Shown here one piece after another: positions 49,577 to 62,060 of a stretch of DNA of 64,000 nt. The first letter of the stretch is position 1. Each line of letters opens with the position of its first letter. Source of the stretch: Lingula anatina (Eukaryota; Brachiopoda; Lingulata; Lingulida; Lingulidae). Made by a program: the position numbers and the translations under genes. The notes beneath the pieces are model-generated. The model had not been told where the DNA came from. It saw only the letters and a program-made list of their open reading frames with translations, and ran no database searches. Where the stretch lies: assembly GCF_001039355.2 (NCBI RefSeq), contig NW_019773670.1, forward strand, positions 343,079 through 407,078. The letters are read 5' to 3'.

Positions 49577-50824
49577 TTTATGTTCCTTGTGTGTTTTACC
49601 ATCTCTCAAATAATACGTGCACCCTGTTGATAATATCTTTGTAATGTAATATGGTCCTTTGTATTTGATGTACAATTTAGAACTTAATCCTTTAGGTGTC
49701 ATTGGAGTATATATCCAAACTCTATCACCTACTTTATAAATCGGTTGCTTTGACTTAAGGTCATACCTTTCTTTATACTGTTTCTGAGTTGCTTCCCTAT
49801 TCTTTGTTGCAATTCCTTTTGCCGTTTTAAGGGTATCTTTCAATTCTTCAATGTACTGATGTAGATTTTTATCTTCATGAGGTTCAGGGATCAAATCACT
49901 ATCTAATGGTGTACGCATTTCTCGTCCAAATACTAAATAATAAGGAGAAAACTTTGTGGACTGAGTACAAGGAGTCGCACGTAATGCCATCATTACTCCT
50001 GGAAGTATATCAGGCCAATTAGTTTGATCTTTCTCACAATATGCTCTCAAAGTTTGAGCAATTATTAAATTAGTTCTTTCACAAGCTGCGTTACTTTGTG
50101 GATGCCACGCACTAGTATGATAGCGTTTTATGTGGAATAATTTACATAACGATTGAATAATTTGAGACAAAAAATTCTTTCCGCGATCAGAAACGAGATA
50201 TGATGGACAACCATATCTTGTAAACACTTCTCTGTAAAGAGTCTTGGCTATTTCTTCGGCTTCCTGAGTTTTCAAAGGTATTGCTTCAGCAAAATTAGAA
50301 AAAGAACACGTAACCAACAAAATGTACTTATATCCTTCTTTTGATTTTATTAAGGGACCTAATATATCCATGTGCATTCTTTCAAACACGCCTGCGATGG
50401 GTAAAGGATTCAAAGGTGCTGGAGCATCTCTACGTAAATGCTTAACCTTTTGACACACTTCACATGATTTGACGTACTCCATGACGTCTTTGTAAAGTGA
50501 CTTCCAAAAATACTTATTCCTAATGGAGGCAAAAGTTATATCACAACCTTGATGACCACCGGCTGCTAGTGAATCATGATATGCATGTAACACATCACTT
50601 CTTAGTGTTACTGGAATTGCTAATTGTCTTATTATTCTCATCTTTTCTGGCATTCCGCGTGAACGAGGTTGATACAGATGATACAAAATATCATCTATCA
50701 TTACATATTGTTCTGATTCTGCAATGATTTTACGCGCTTGTTTTAAGTCACTAGGTAACTCATTTTGTTCTAGGTAACGTATTATATCTTGAAACTCAGG
50801 GCATTCGCGTTGATCTTGTTTTTA
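49577..50824 (-). pseudogene. Gypsy pol: integrase
   Basis: The frame runs from the in-frame TAA at 50824-50822. It shows the HHCC zinc-binding region (HAYHDSLAAGGHQG ... CEVCQK), the catalytic D, D and E (MHMDILGP, VSDRGKNF, ACERTN), and a C-terminal GDRVW ... YKGPYYITKI segment of the GPY/F type. Catalytic residues are present, but the unit is isolated by stops on both sides. Confidence 0.92.
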
Positions 50825-51622
50825 TTTCTCTTTGTCGTTTACATTTGTAATATCAACACTATTCATATCATCATATTCACTTAAATCATGTTCAATTCGT
50901 TTATCTGTTTGTTTTGGTGAGAAAAGTTTAGCTTGGGTCCAATGTTTATCTTGACACATGTCAATATGACATTTTCTTAACTGACTGTTGTTAACAGTAT
51001 CCAAAACATTTACTGGTTCATATTCACGTCTCGATAATGCGTCAGCTGGGTTTGTTTTTCCAGGTCTGTGAATTATTTCAAAATCTAGGCCTTGTAATTT
51101 TAATGACCATCTGATAAGCCTGCCAGATGTATGTATAACATTTTGTAACCATGAAATTGCTTTGTTATCTGTATACACTTTAAAGTGGTTTTTGGACAAA
51201 TATTGTTCAAATTGTTTTATCCCTTCAATTACTGCCAGACATTCTAATTCATGAATTGCGTAGTTCTTTTCGGCGTTGTTTAAAGACCTCCCTCCATACG
51301 CAATAACCCTATCTTGATTGTTGTCATTCTTTTGCCCTAAAATATAACCTATAGCGGAAGTAGATGCGTCCGTTGTTAATGTAAACGGACGCGACATATC
51401 TGGATAAGCCAGTATTGGTGGTGACATTAACGCTTCTTGTAATGTTTGAAATGACGCTTCACATTCAGGACTCCATGGAAATTGTACGTCTTTCCGTAAA
51501 AGTTTATTTAAGGGATCTGCTATTTTACTGAAGCCTTTTATAAATTTTCTGTAGAAGTTACACAACCCTAAAAAACTTCTGACGTCTCTTACAGCTTTTG
51601 GCGTTGGAAATGATTTTATGGC
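50822..51622 (-). pseudogene. Gypsy pol: RNase H
   Basis: Same frame as the reverse transcriptase, entered after the in-frame TAA at 51625-51623. It contains the RT connection motif FLGLCNFYRKFIKGF, LTTDASTSAIG, ELECLAVIEGIKQFEQYL, VYTDNKAI and HRPGKTNPADALSR, the standard Gypsy RNase H landmarks. Ends at TAA 50824-50822. Confidence 0.9.
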
Positions 51623-52411
51623 TTAAAGATTTTTCTCATGGGGTCTTATTCCATTTTTATCTATTACATGACCTAAATATTTAGCTTTTGGTGTTGCAAA
51701 CTTACATTTTGATGGCTTAAGTCTGAGATTTGCAGATCTTAGTTTTTGGAATACTTGATTTAAATGTTTTAAATGATCTTCAAATGTTTTGCTCATGACC
51801 AAAATGTCATCAATGTATATCAGTATTGTTTTCCAATTCATGTCTCTAAAAATGTGACTCATTAAGGCCTGGAAGCTAACACCAGCGTTACGAAGGCCAT
51901 ACGCTAAACGTAAGATTTGGAAGTGTCCGTGGTGTGTGATGAACGCAGTCTTGTGTTTAGTTTCAGGGTCAAGAGGTAATTGCCAGTATGCGCCTGCCAT
52001 ATCTAAACTAGATAAATATCTAGCACCTGATGTACCTATCGTTTCAAAAACATCTTCTAAACGTGGGAGTGGCCAGTGCATGGGTTTTGTGACTTTGTTC
52101 AACTTCCGGTAATCAATCGCGAATCTGTATTCTCCATTTTTCGTTTTTACAAGTACTACTGGACTACTGTACTCACTCATGCTTTCTTCGATTATATCGT
52201 GTTGTAACCTTTCGTCTACTTGTTTGACAATTTCATCTTTCAGCTTCGGTGACGTACGATAAAACGTTTGTTTCACAGGGATATCATTTATTGTGTCAAT
52301 TCTATGCTGATACATATTTGCTGAACCTAATTCTGAAAGATTGGTAGCAAAAACCTCACGATTACGTCCTAACAACATTTTTAATTGTTGTTTCTGATCT
52401 TCACTCATGCC
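51623..52411 (-). pseudogene. Gypsy pol: reverse transcriptase
   Basis: Shows FAIDYRKLNKVT, LSSLDMAGAYWQLPL and the catalytic YIDDILV, then LKPSKCKF and YLGHVI. The usual F-G-L-x-N-A-P segment reads YGLRNAGVSF here, a departure at a conserved spot. An in-frame TGA (52414-52412) separates it from the protease, and TAA (51625-51623) ends it. Confidence 0.92.
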
Positions 52412-52990
52412 TCAATCGGCAAAGTTTATATTTAATTCATCTGCATTCCGCAATGCTTCTTGATCTGATAACCTATCAGCTTTTTGTGCTGTATCTCCCT
52501 TTGACATTTCATTTAAAGCACTGACGCTTGCCAGACTCACTGAACTCGCAACAGCTAATATTGTTCTTTTGGGAATGAAAATACTTTCATCGCTAGGGTT
52601 CAATATTCTATAAGCAGATTTATTTTTATCAATAGAAACTAAACATTTTGCTCTAATAAGTTTTTTCTTTGACTCGAGCATTCGTACTGGTTCTAGTAAA
52701 GCTACTGAAACAGAGGAAGATATTTTCACTGGTATTAAGCATTCACATCTTGGTGGAATCAATTCTGATTTAAAGTTACGCACTAAACCTAATACAGGTG
52801 GACTATACAAAGGTACGAGCAAATTATAATCAGACAATGCCATGCTATCAATTTTTACATTGTGTTTACTTAAGAAATCTGTGCCTACTATCAAACCTCT
52901 TGGCAATTGACTAAATACGTGGACTTTATGTTTTATGATCACATCTCCAAAACAAAGAGGTAACTCTACTTTTCCTAGAACTTTAATCAC
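52412..52990 (-). pseudogene. Gypsy protease C-terminal part and linker
   Basis: LIVGTDFLSKHNVKID matches the second half of a retropepsin-like protease. The active-site half lies in another frame upstream (53037-53468), so a frame disruption near 53040, close to an A run, splits the protease. Ends with an in-frame TGA just before the RT frame. Confidence 0.75.
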
Positions 52991-53036
52991 AGATCCATCA
53001 ACAACTGAAACTTCTTTTAATGACGGTTTTTCGCAT

Positions 53037-53468
53037 TCATTTCGATCCTTTTTTCCTTAATTTTGATAAAAGAGATTCTGATACACAAGATGTGACGGCA
53101 CCCGTGTCAACCAAAGCATTGACATGTTGTTTGTCGATTTGAATTGATATTAGATTATTAGCTTGGTAATCGGAAATAATAGAAATTGGCACTTTTCTAT
53201 CTTCAATCTTGTTATAAAACCTTTTTCTTTTTCTTAGTCGTTTGTTTACACGTGCAGAATGACAGACTTTTTCTATGTGTCCTATTTTACCACAACAATT
53301 ACAGTTAAAATTGCGAGCAAAACAATTAGTTCTGAGATGTGTGTACTCACCACATCCCTGACACATCGACCATTTTCTTATTGGATTTCGTTGTTGAGGA
53401 TAGTTTTGACTTCCAGATGATGTTAATTTGTACTCTGAGCGTCGCAGATGCCTGCCGCGTTGGGGCAT
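53037..53468 (-). pseudogene. Gypsy nucleocapsid zinc knuckles and protease active site
   Basis: Two CCHC knuckles (CQGCGEYTHLRTNC and CNCCGKIGHIEKVC) bind nucleic acid in the family. They are followed by the protease active-site motif LVDTGAVTS. It overlaps the gag frame by 46 nt in a different frame; that could be a programmed frameshift or an indel. Confidence 0.87.
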
Positions 53469-54159
53469 ACGTCTGGCGTTGGGAGTGAATTTTCCTGGAT
53501 ACTCTGTAGGGCTCGCTCTTGGGGTTTCAAAGTTTTTTCATTCCTGGTTTCACTTGGGTCTTGCAGTAGATGGATTGCAGACTTTGCATTGACGGCGTCA
53601 TTAATTGAATTCTGAAGAGCGTCTATTTTCTCTGTTAACATTTTTATGTCATTTCGTTGACCTCTTCTCGTCGGCTGAACTGCGTTTTCTGCAATGCGCG
53701 CGTGGTGCATAAGAGAACCAAAGTCAGAGGGCTCCTTTTGCAATACGAATGGGCGGAGTTCGTGTAGTAACCCATTCATTACCACTGTAAAGGCTGTTTT
53801 CTCATCTAAACGCGCACGTTTGGCGTCGTGACGCATCGACTCGATGTACCTCTGTACTGGTTCTTCTGGAAGTTGATGACGCTTGAAAAATTCTGAGGCT
53901 TTCTCCCAAGTTTCTCCGGATTTCAGTTCATATCGCTGTCGGAACTCGCGGACTAGCGATTTCCAGTCTTTCTGTACTTCCACTGTTAAACACTCGTTCC
54001 AGTTTAACACTGTTTGATTCAGTAAGAGAGGAAATAAGGCGGTGATATGTTCATCTTCTAGTTTTTTATACTGCGTATAGTTTTCCACCTTTCTACATCT
54101 TCGTTTGTATTACCAGTAAACTTTTCTGGCGCTAAAGTCAAATCTGACAACATCTTCAT
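53423..54159 (-). pseudogene. Gypsy gag (capsid region)
   Basis: The main frame (54088-53423) has the retrotransposon capsid pattern: W-rich helices (LNWNECL, WKSLVREFRQRY), then KASEFFKRHQLPEEPVQRYI. It lacks an ATG at its open end. A gag-like start with two ATGs (54159 and 54153) reads in a different frame up to about 54086, so another one-base disruption lies near 54085. Confidence 0.8.
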
Positions 54160-54376
54160 TTTTTTCAGTTATTGATTGTTGCTAGGGTAATGACTTTTGG
54201 CGATTTTCAATACCCAGCATACTCAGTTTTCGCTGCACTGGGGCACTGACGATGTTTGCCCTTGGGTGGATGGTGTGAACCCTTCGGTGTCTACGCTCCT
54301 GCTGCCGTTATCACCATAACTGTATCACCGTTCCGCTTGTCTCGGTAGAGCGGGGATCGATTTTTCCTCCACCACT

Positions 54377-54906
54377 TGTTATAGTGAGGAATGACGACAG
54401 CAGTTTGGAGCTTTCGAACGTTTATTCACCGACTCTTGCTTCATACAACTTCACAAATATTTATGCTCAATTTCTCCGTACTGAACACGCATTTACTTGT
54501 TTTCTTTTCCATTGTCTTTGGGTGATTTCAAAATATTTTCCATTCGCATGTTGCAAGTCACCGTGCAACATTTCCTTATTAGGTAATCCATAAGAGACTT
54601 GTTTTCAATAAAAGATATCTAAAATATTATTTGGATTACTCATATTTGGACCTTATCCAAAACTCAGTTATCATGTGATAAATAGATGATCAAAATTATT
54701 ATATGTTATGAAATTAACCAATCACATTAACTGTTACTGACTTTGACCTTTCCCATCTTTTTCTGACACTAAAAACATGTTCTACACTTGTTGACTCTTG
54801 GAGAAACTTAACTTACACTCAATTACTATCTGTCCTTTTACTCTTTTGATTCCGCTTTAATTGTTATCCGTAATTTGTGAAAGTGTAAGTAATTTGCTTT
54901 ACAACA
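54377..54906 (-). repeat. 5' LTR of the Gypsy element
   Basis: 530 bp, the same length and termini as the left LTR. On the minus strand TGGTGGAGGAAAAATCGAT starts two bases after the LTR end, a plausible primer binding site because it begins TGG; the tRNA is not identified. Confidence 0.95.
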
Positions 54907-55060
54907 ATACTCTAGGAATATGGTTTCAAGTCATGGAGAATATTATTTTACACGAATAACTGCCAGCCTTCGTTGACAAGGTGCCTCAGTATGTACATGT
55001 AGATGATATTAAAATTTGTTTTCAATTTGATTTTGATTTAAAGGTTGCTTATTGACAAAT
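54907..55060 (+). pseudogene. Otopetrin 3'-flank relic 2, part right of the retrotransposon
   Basis: Begins with the target-site copy ATAC and continues CTCTAGGAATATGGTTTCAA, which matches the sequence just 3' of the intact otopetrin stop (near 25207). The sequence after it remains alignable to the otopetrin downstream DNA to about 55240. Joined in origin to 45600-45768. Confidence 0.88.
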
Positions 55061-55264
55061 AGTTGTTGGATATATATTAGACATGTACTACTGCTACAGT
55101 GACTCAACTTTTCCATTTGGGCAACTTTACTGCAAGTTCTATGATTAATTTTACCTACGTACTTATTAATTAGAATAGCTCCTTTTAAGGTGTTTATGGA
55201 ATAGATAGTTGTGCAGACATTTAGGGCCTACATATCATTGCAGACGTCTTGGCATATTAATATT

Positions 55265-55639
55265 TTATATATTATCCGTAAAACGTGCCCCTTCGTCCTT
55301 TTGCAACATAAGTTCATGTAAAGGAACGTCAGTGTTCTTAGCCCGGTTGTAAGATCTCTTTTTCCTTTTGGCCATACAGAAACACCAAGATCTTGGCGGT
55401 ACGCCATCTTCTAGCGCTTTCTGTCTTGTTTCAGGCAAGAAGCATGTAACCAAGGCTGCCACCAAGGCGAAACAGACGCTGATGACGTAAGGTGTCCCCT
55501 GCCAGAACTTCGTCTGAAATTAAACAAGGAAAACATTAAGGAATTCTCGTCAAGCTTCAAGTTCATTAAGGAATTCTCCTCAAGCTTCAAGTTTCTCTGT
55601 CTCTTGTTCACATATAAGCTTATTGCTTCTATTTTAAAC

Positions 55640-55677
<38 letters not shown>

Positions 55678-58600
55678 TGAAATGAATGAAAATATACATT
55701 CTAGGAATATTGTGTTAATGTAAAGGGGGGTTTGGTTCATAGAAACGTCATTACCTTTCTCACAGGTATTTTAACCGTAGAACCGTGCAACTTCCATACA
55801 AAATAAAAGTTTGGCGCAGTCAAACTACATTTTATGGCGACAACAATCCCCAGCTTATTTGCGCACATGCGCATTCTTCACATGCTCAGTTCTCCCGTAG
55901 AGGGGTAGTCTCCTTTGAGGCACACATTGCTACATTTATGAGTGGACGTCACTGCATGAACTCATTTTGCGCTCGATTCATTCTGTTAACGCGCGCGATA
56001 TGATTAAGCTAGAAGTTATTTCCAACTTTCAACTTAAATCTTTAGTTCAAAAAATTTCACCGGCTTTTACTTCGATGAGAACCTTCAAGCAGTAAATGTT
56101 GAAGCACGTTTACGACTTTTACGACAGTGAAATATTCTTTACAGCTTCAAGCATGCATGGATCAACCGTACAACTGCCGACTGTCACATGTATGCGGTAA
56201 GTTATTTTCTCTACAGATTATAACAGTTGCTGTTGACAAAACTTCCTTTGTCCATGGATTTCTTGTTTGCTCTGATGAAGGTCACGGCGACTGCACAAAA
56301 AAAGGTCCTTGTGTACAACATGGTCTGTAGCTTTAGACGCTCGTAACTCTCGATACTCTGCATTTGCAGTCCATTTAATACAACTTACTACGTTGAATAA
56401 AGCACACATTTCAATTTACCGTCGTCGACCATCAGTTCAAAAGTTTGAACTTACCACATACGCCATCTGAGGAGCAATGATACCGCCTATTCTAGCCGAC
56501 ATGGAGGCAAATCCCAGACCTTGATTCCTGGTAATAAACTAGTACATATATGGCAATTGCTATTTGATCGTGTTCTGGAGAATGAATATGATCTTTCGGA
56601 GACACTCTGGTTTCAACAGTCTGTTCTCTAAAGTTTGTTATTAAAACGTGTCGTGGTCAGCTTCGTTGATTTTGCTTATGAAGAAACGATAAATATGGTC
56701 TTTTCTGAACAGAAAAACTAATTTAAGTTTCTTGACCGGTTTTACATGTCTGTTTCCTCATTGACGTACGCAAAATTGTATACAAACTACTGACATAGAT
56801 AAAAGCGACAAACATACTTGTATTAAATAATTACTGCATGTATTAAATAATTACTGCATGTGTATATCCCTTGTGTTGATTTTAACCAGGTATATAGAAC
56901 AAATACTTTACACAACTCTGCTTATATTACCTTATGGGCGTCGGATAGCTTTCCGAGGTTAGAATAAACACGGCTTGCCAACTTATTGTTATACTGGTTG
57001 CTGCTATGTTAGATATCACTGATACTACCATCCATAACTCCGTGTACCGCCCAATAGCTACCAGGACAATGAGAGGAATCAGTAAAAATGCCGCTGCAAG
57101 CATAGAAACATTCACTATTCTACTTCGACCAAACCTGGAAAGTCAACGTATTGGGGTAAAAATGTGATATTTTCGACACCATGCTTATTTATATGGCGTA
57201 TGATAAAGCACAGCAATGTAGCATAAGTGGATTTAAAATTGTAGTCTTGACTCTGATTCTCCGATGGCATGAAATGTGTTTTATCATGTATATAGTTTTA
57301 TCAAACGTTTTTCTTCTTTATTTGCATATTAAATAATTTCATCAGCGGAGTGATTGAAATTGATATCCAGGATTGTTTAGCTCAAATTTCCCATCAACAC
57401 TGGCTGAAATACTGTCTAAAGACGCTGTTACCTACCATCTTGTTAATATGAGTATGAGAATCGCAGCGAAGTACGAAAGACTGGCGTTGATGGCAAGGTG
57501 AACATATTTGTTGCCTGGCAAATTCTTTAAATTAAACAATAAACCATAGCCTAAAAGACTGTTTGTAAACCTGAAAAGAATAATTAAAAATTGAAAGGCT
57601 TCACTAGATTTTGTCCAAAATTAATAAGTGAATGAACGTAATTACTCATGTGTAATAATGCCATAATATATGAAAATGGATTATTCCACATTTTCACGTG
57701 TCTTTCGTTAAGTGTTACCAATGTGCACACAATTACAGTGATTGCGGTAGATAAAAGATCTTAAACTTACCAAATAAACATAATAATAGTCGTAGTTCTT
57801 GTAAGCGTTGGGGTCCGAAAGAGATCCCAAAACCCGTACCGTCTGCCGCGTTGTGCTAAATGCATTTCTTCCTGAAATCATTCAAACTTCAAATATTCTC
57901 CACTTATTCTATTTCATATACTTACTTTATGAAATAGTAAGTATATGAAATATATATACTTACTATACAACATGTTAATTCTCAAAGAAAAAATACCATA
58001 TACTTAAAAATCCATACAACTGCATTGGTTTTGGCTTACTCCATTGTTTATTTATTTATTTACTCAATTCAAAAATTTCATATCAGCAATGTAACTTAAA
58101 AGGAGGGTGGTTTCCTTATTTTGGAGACTCCTTGTTTACGAATTGAATGTTGTCCTATGTACAACGTGAAACACAAAAGCTTTCTTTCTGATGACATTTG
58201 ATACTATTGACAACATATTCGACAGTTGATAAAGGAAACCAACTTCACACTGTTGCACAAAAGCATCCATATCTGGCAAAGGTTTTTTGTTGCCTTTCGC
58301 AATTCTTTCGGCTATAGTGACGACCTCGTCATATCGACCTTGTGACAATAGCCATCTCGGACTCTCGGGAAGAAACCTGATAGAAGAACACATAACTATT
58401 TAAATGTTATAATATACTACAACTTTTATGAAGTTAAATGAGTGGAAGTTAAATATAAAGGTTTGACTATCTAATGTTAGTACATTATGAATTGATAATA
58501 ATCATGCTGAAATATAAAGGTCTCTGGGAGGAGATCGCTATAAGCATCAGCATACTTGTGATGTTTCTGACCATAGGGGTCGCTAGTACTCATGCAGTTT

Positions 58601-58977
58601 CAAAATTGATCTAGTGTTTCAACAGGCTATTCTTGTGACCCCTGTGATTACAGAGGGTAAGAGGCCTGTGGACAATAAAGGTGGTTTTGTAAGTGGACAT
58701 TGAAACTCCGGTTGATTAAATGATTTTTTTTAAACTTACCACCAAGCGATGACGAATGAGAGTCCTGGTAAAGTAGTGCTCAGCAAAAATGTGCGCCATT
58801 CTCGGATGAAGTAGCCAAGCAGCACCTGTACCAGTGATCCCAATGGCCACAGCCCTAACCCACCGACAACGGGGCGATACTTAGGACCGAGGAATTCAAC
58901 ACTCCAAATGTAGCCGGCGACGATACAGCCTACGCCACAACGACAGAAAATGCAACGGAGAATCTCATTTACGATTG

Positions 58978-59027
<50 letters not shown>

Positions 59028-61541
59028 TAAATTTCATTTCAGTGATAACGCCCTTAAAAAAATTACTCGATGCTAAGTACCAGTTAGAATTTCAATATAC
59101 ATGTATTTTAAAACAGGATTATTCCGTTATGTTATCCAAGTTGGGATTTGATGTAATTTGCATTGCCATATGGTTTTTGAGAAAAGTCATTATTTTACCT
59201 CCAATCCCTGTTCCATTAATAAAGCGTAGTGCAGCAAACTGTATCCATCCATTAGTAATAGCTTGTGCTGCTCCTATTATGCTGGTGAACAACAAGGCAA
59301 AAAAGTACACCTGTAAGTTATAATGGTAAAATTGTCATGGCATGTTTCAGCTCTCTGCGCTTGTTGTGGATTATTTTTGTAAATGCGTTTTGTAGTCAAA
59401 ATTAAAGCAGTAATCAAACCTTTAATACATTCTAATTTTATTTAATCCCCAAAGAGAAAAGAAAAACATTTAATGGATAGAATCAATTTTACTCAGAAAC
59501 TGAACTCGCTAACAAACTGACAATCAAAACTGAAAGTGAAATTTCAATAATAACAAACTGAGGCATAGAACAATTTACTAGTGGCCTAGATACAAGTATT
59601 TGGTCTGATGATCGGTACTCTACCTTCTTTCGACCGAAAGCGTCCCCCAGCTGTCCAAACACCAGGGAACCTATCAGCACCCCTGCCATCTGGAGGGACG
59701 ATATAGTGTCACTGATAAAGTCTCGGTTGCAGATTAAATCCCACTGGAACGATTCAATTGATTCATTTTTTTTCATAGACTTCATTCAGAACAGTGAACT
59801 AACTTGTCCGAGAGTCAAATATGGCGACCCACTAAAAAGCTTGCCGTCTAATAGATTCCTCATGGGGAAGTGGGTCGGGACTTATTGCAAGGGACAGACG
59901 TAAAGCATACTTGCGCTTGTCTTGCCTCATAGGAAAATTAGTCTTTCAGAATGGGACGCGATTTGAGCAAGGCGACTGTAGTACAAAATTATATACCTCC
60001 ACTGCTTCTTCTTCAACAGTATTAATTTTTATAATTGTTTTTAATTTATTGCTATTTATTTTTATGTCAGTCAAGGAAGACTTTATTAATGGTAAAAATG
60101 ATGGTAAAATTCCGTGTTAAATCACGAAAAAACATTGTTATCATAAGAGGACTACTAGGAAATTGTTTATCAGTATGTAGAGGATACTGTCAAGGCAGCA
60201 TAACATACACCTCTGTAACTGTAGATCAACACTGCATATGAATGAAAAGCATTAAAAAAATTACAAAATAAAGGGACCCACAGACATAAAGCATGTTAGA
60301 CGCCGAGCAATACAGGTATAACTCATATCTCTAATAAAGGCTGTGCAACGAACAGACTGAGCTGGAGCAAAAAAGTATGAACAATTTTTTTTATCTATCC
60401 GAGTGGAAATAGTCTCCATAAGCATAGATATCGTTAAGATACTCCCAGAACGTTTATTTTTAAAATTGTAAGAATAAGATACTCTTTTGACAGAGGCAAG
60501 TCATGAAAACACTTGCAGAGTTTAGCAAGTGCACGAAATAACACACAAAACGACCAATAGCAAGCGTAGATCGTGACAGAGAGAAAGCCCTCCACTATTA
60601 CCTCTGTTACAATGGATGTAAAATCAGGGTTAAAAGTATGGCCAGAACAGGGAAGACCACTCTTCGTGCACTTGCCTATTTCCACCACATCCTCCCCTTG
60701 GTTACTGCTATTGTATAGCAATGGTACAGCTACTGATGCTGTCTCAGTTACATTATACACAGTCAAGCTATCATTCAAAGTCTGGTTCCCATACTGATTT
60801 GTGCACTTCCAACCCGGGTCAGCTCCGACGAAGACTAGGGCTAACATGGAAAATCCCCCGATGAAGTCCATTCCTAGAGTTATGGTAAATACTATTGCAA
60901 ATTGATACCATCCGATCTGACCTTGAAAAAGTAAACAAGAAACAGGCCTTAATGTACCTTGCAACAAAATGAATTACTGAATATTAAACCAAAGAATATT
61001 TAGGTTATTCAGAAAAGTGCATTTGCATCCTGTTCTAGTCCCATATTTCGTCGCAGCAACAGTGCCACATAATTCTTCAGCCCTACACGTTTAAGTGTAC
61101 TATCGATATTAAATATCATTCCCTTAAAAAAAGACATCAAATTGTGTCTATAACCGAGTAATTGTTCAGCCTACAGGACGTTTCGTACCATGTCATTTAA
61201 ATGTCAGTAATTCTAATTGAGTCCTAAATAACTTAGATTGCCAAATAGTATTTCGGAAGGAAATCTCGACAACATGCACTTTTATTTAAGGAGTGGAACA
61301 GTTTTTAAGGTCTTATTTCTGAAAGATAAGTAGCTTTGGGGGATATACAGACATAAGAATATGCCTTTGTCATATTTTCGAGTTCATGTTGTACACGTTT
61401 AATTTTCCTTCGTTCTTCGTATGCAGCAGATATTGCTTATTTTTACCGGGTGGCAATTTCGAGCTAGCAGAACTGTACTACGGTACATATTTTTACCCAA
61501 CACTTACCAACTTTGAGCAGGATATCTTCAAACTGAGGCAT
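55265..61541 (-). CDS. SLC22-family organic ion transporter, gene C
   Basis: Third tandem paralogue. Exons: 61541-61508, 60921-60602, 59743-59624, 59310-59199, 58929-58740, 58376-58244, 57871-57771, 57570-57436, 57134-56931, 56527-56455, 55513-55265. They total 1671 nt, 556 residues, same phases as A and B and no internal stop. The N-terminus is MPQFEDILLKVG. Loop sequons are NQT, NDS, NVT and NSS, and the loop has a two-codon insertion (ASVAVPL) at a different place from that in B. GQLGDAFGRKK, WFLPESPRWLL and Arg462 (SARIGG) are kept. The end reads TCFLPETRQKALED, with Cys where A and B have Trp. Intron 10 is about 560 bp longer than in A. A candidate 5' non-coding exon ends at 62000. Family certain; substrate inferred. 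Confidence 0.92.
55640..55676. repeat. (AAT)n microsatellite in gene C intron 10
   Basis: Twelve or so TAA/AAT triplets; not present in the matching introns of A or B. Confidence 0.92.
55775..56315. other. Extra segment in gene C intron 10
   Basis: Intron 10 of A and C align on either side of this block (for example CATGGTCTGTA(A/G)CTTTAGACG), but the block is missing from A and B. It includes GC-rich pieces (GCGCACATGCGCATTC, ACGCGCGCGATATG) unlike its neighbours. No inverted ends or coding motif were recognised; origin unknown, probably an insertion. Confidence 0.5.
58981..59022. repeat. (AG)n microsatellite in gene C intron 4
   Basis: Pure AG tract, positional counterpart of the tract at 32333 in gene A. 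Confidence 0.92.
59778..59880. mobile_element. Partial MITE-like element in gene C intron 2 (family 1)
   Basis: TTCATTCAGAACAGTGAACT and the following GTCAAATATGGCGACC and CACTAAAAAGCTTGCC match the left arm of the element at 5614. A hairpin forms between CGACCCACT and AGTGGGTCG, but the outer right arm is lost or diverged. Confidence 0.6.
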
Positions 61542-61999
61542 GATGTACTTTGTATTAATTGTTTATGAGCACCAGTCAAAACGGATATTCAACACTAGGC
61601 ACCCGTCTGCGACACACGGGGCAGTGCTGTGTCCCAAACGTGGATCAAAACACTTGAAAACAAACGGAGTAAGACTTAGGACGACAAGGTTTATCAGGCA
61701 CCATTCCACAAAGTCACGTCTACAGATGCACACAATTGAGCAATAATTGGAAATATGATTGTAATCACTTTTAAACAATTCTGATTTCATTCGATGCTGG
61801 AATATACACTAACGCATGTATTATAAAGCAGCAAAAAGTAACAGAAAAAAATCAACGTGCTGCAAATATTGCACAAAACATGTGCTTTTGAAAGAGTTAT
61901 TATTTAAAATTGTACCTCTGAGCAGTGTGCAATTCTTCACATATAGACACATGCTATGTCACCACCGACGTACAATGATATGTAATTAGTATATCTTAC

Positions 62000-62060
62000 C
62001 TATGGAGTTAATGCAGGCTGTAGCATGGATAGGCCTATGTGTGCAGTCGCTGTGATTATA
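62000..62060 (-). promoter_or_regulatory. Candidate non-coding first exon of gene C
   Basis: The minus strand reads ACTCCATAG then GTAAGATATAC, a consensus donor at the position matching the one upstream of gene A (36824). The conserved block between the donor and the start codon includes CACCCGTCTGCGACACACGG, shared by A (36488) and C (61600). The transcription start is not defined. Confidence 0.35.

Larger units (their letters stand above)
45769..54906 (-). mobile_element. Ty3/Gypsy retrotransposon with chromodomain (chromovirus type), defective
   Basis: A complete LTR-to-LTR element of 9138 bp. Order on the minus strand: 5' LTR, leader, gag, nucleocapsid/protease, reverse transcriptase, RNase H, integrase, chromodomain, a 2.9-kb non-coding 3' segment, 3' LTR. 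RT before integrase plus a C-terminal chromodomain identifies the class. ATAC flanks both ends (45765-45768, 54907-54910), a 4-bp target duplication, or 5 bp (AATAC) if the terminal A is shared. The two 530-bp LTRs differ at about a dozen positions by eye. The coding region carries four in-frame stops and at least two or three frame disruptions, so this copy cannot make a full polyprotein. No envelope-like frame was seen. It interrupts an otopetrin relic. Confidence 0.93.
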
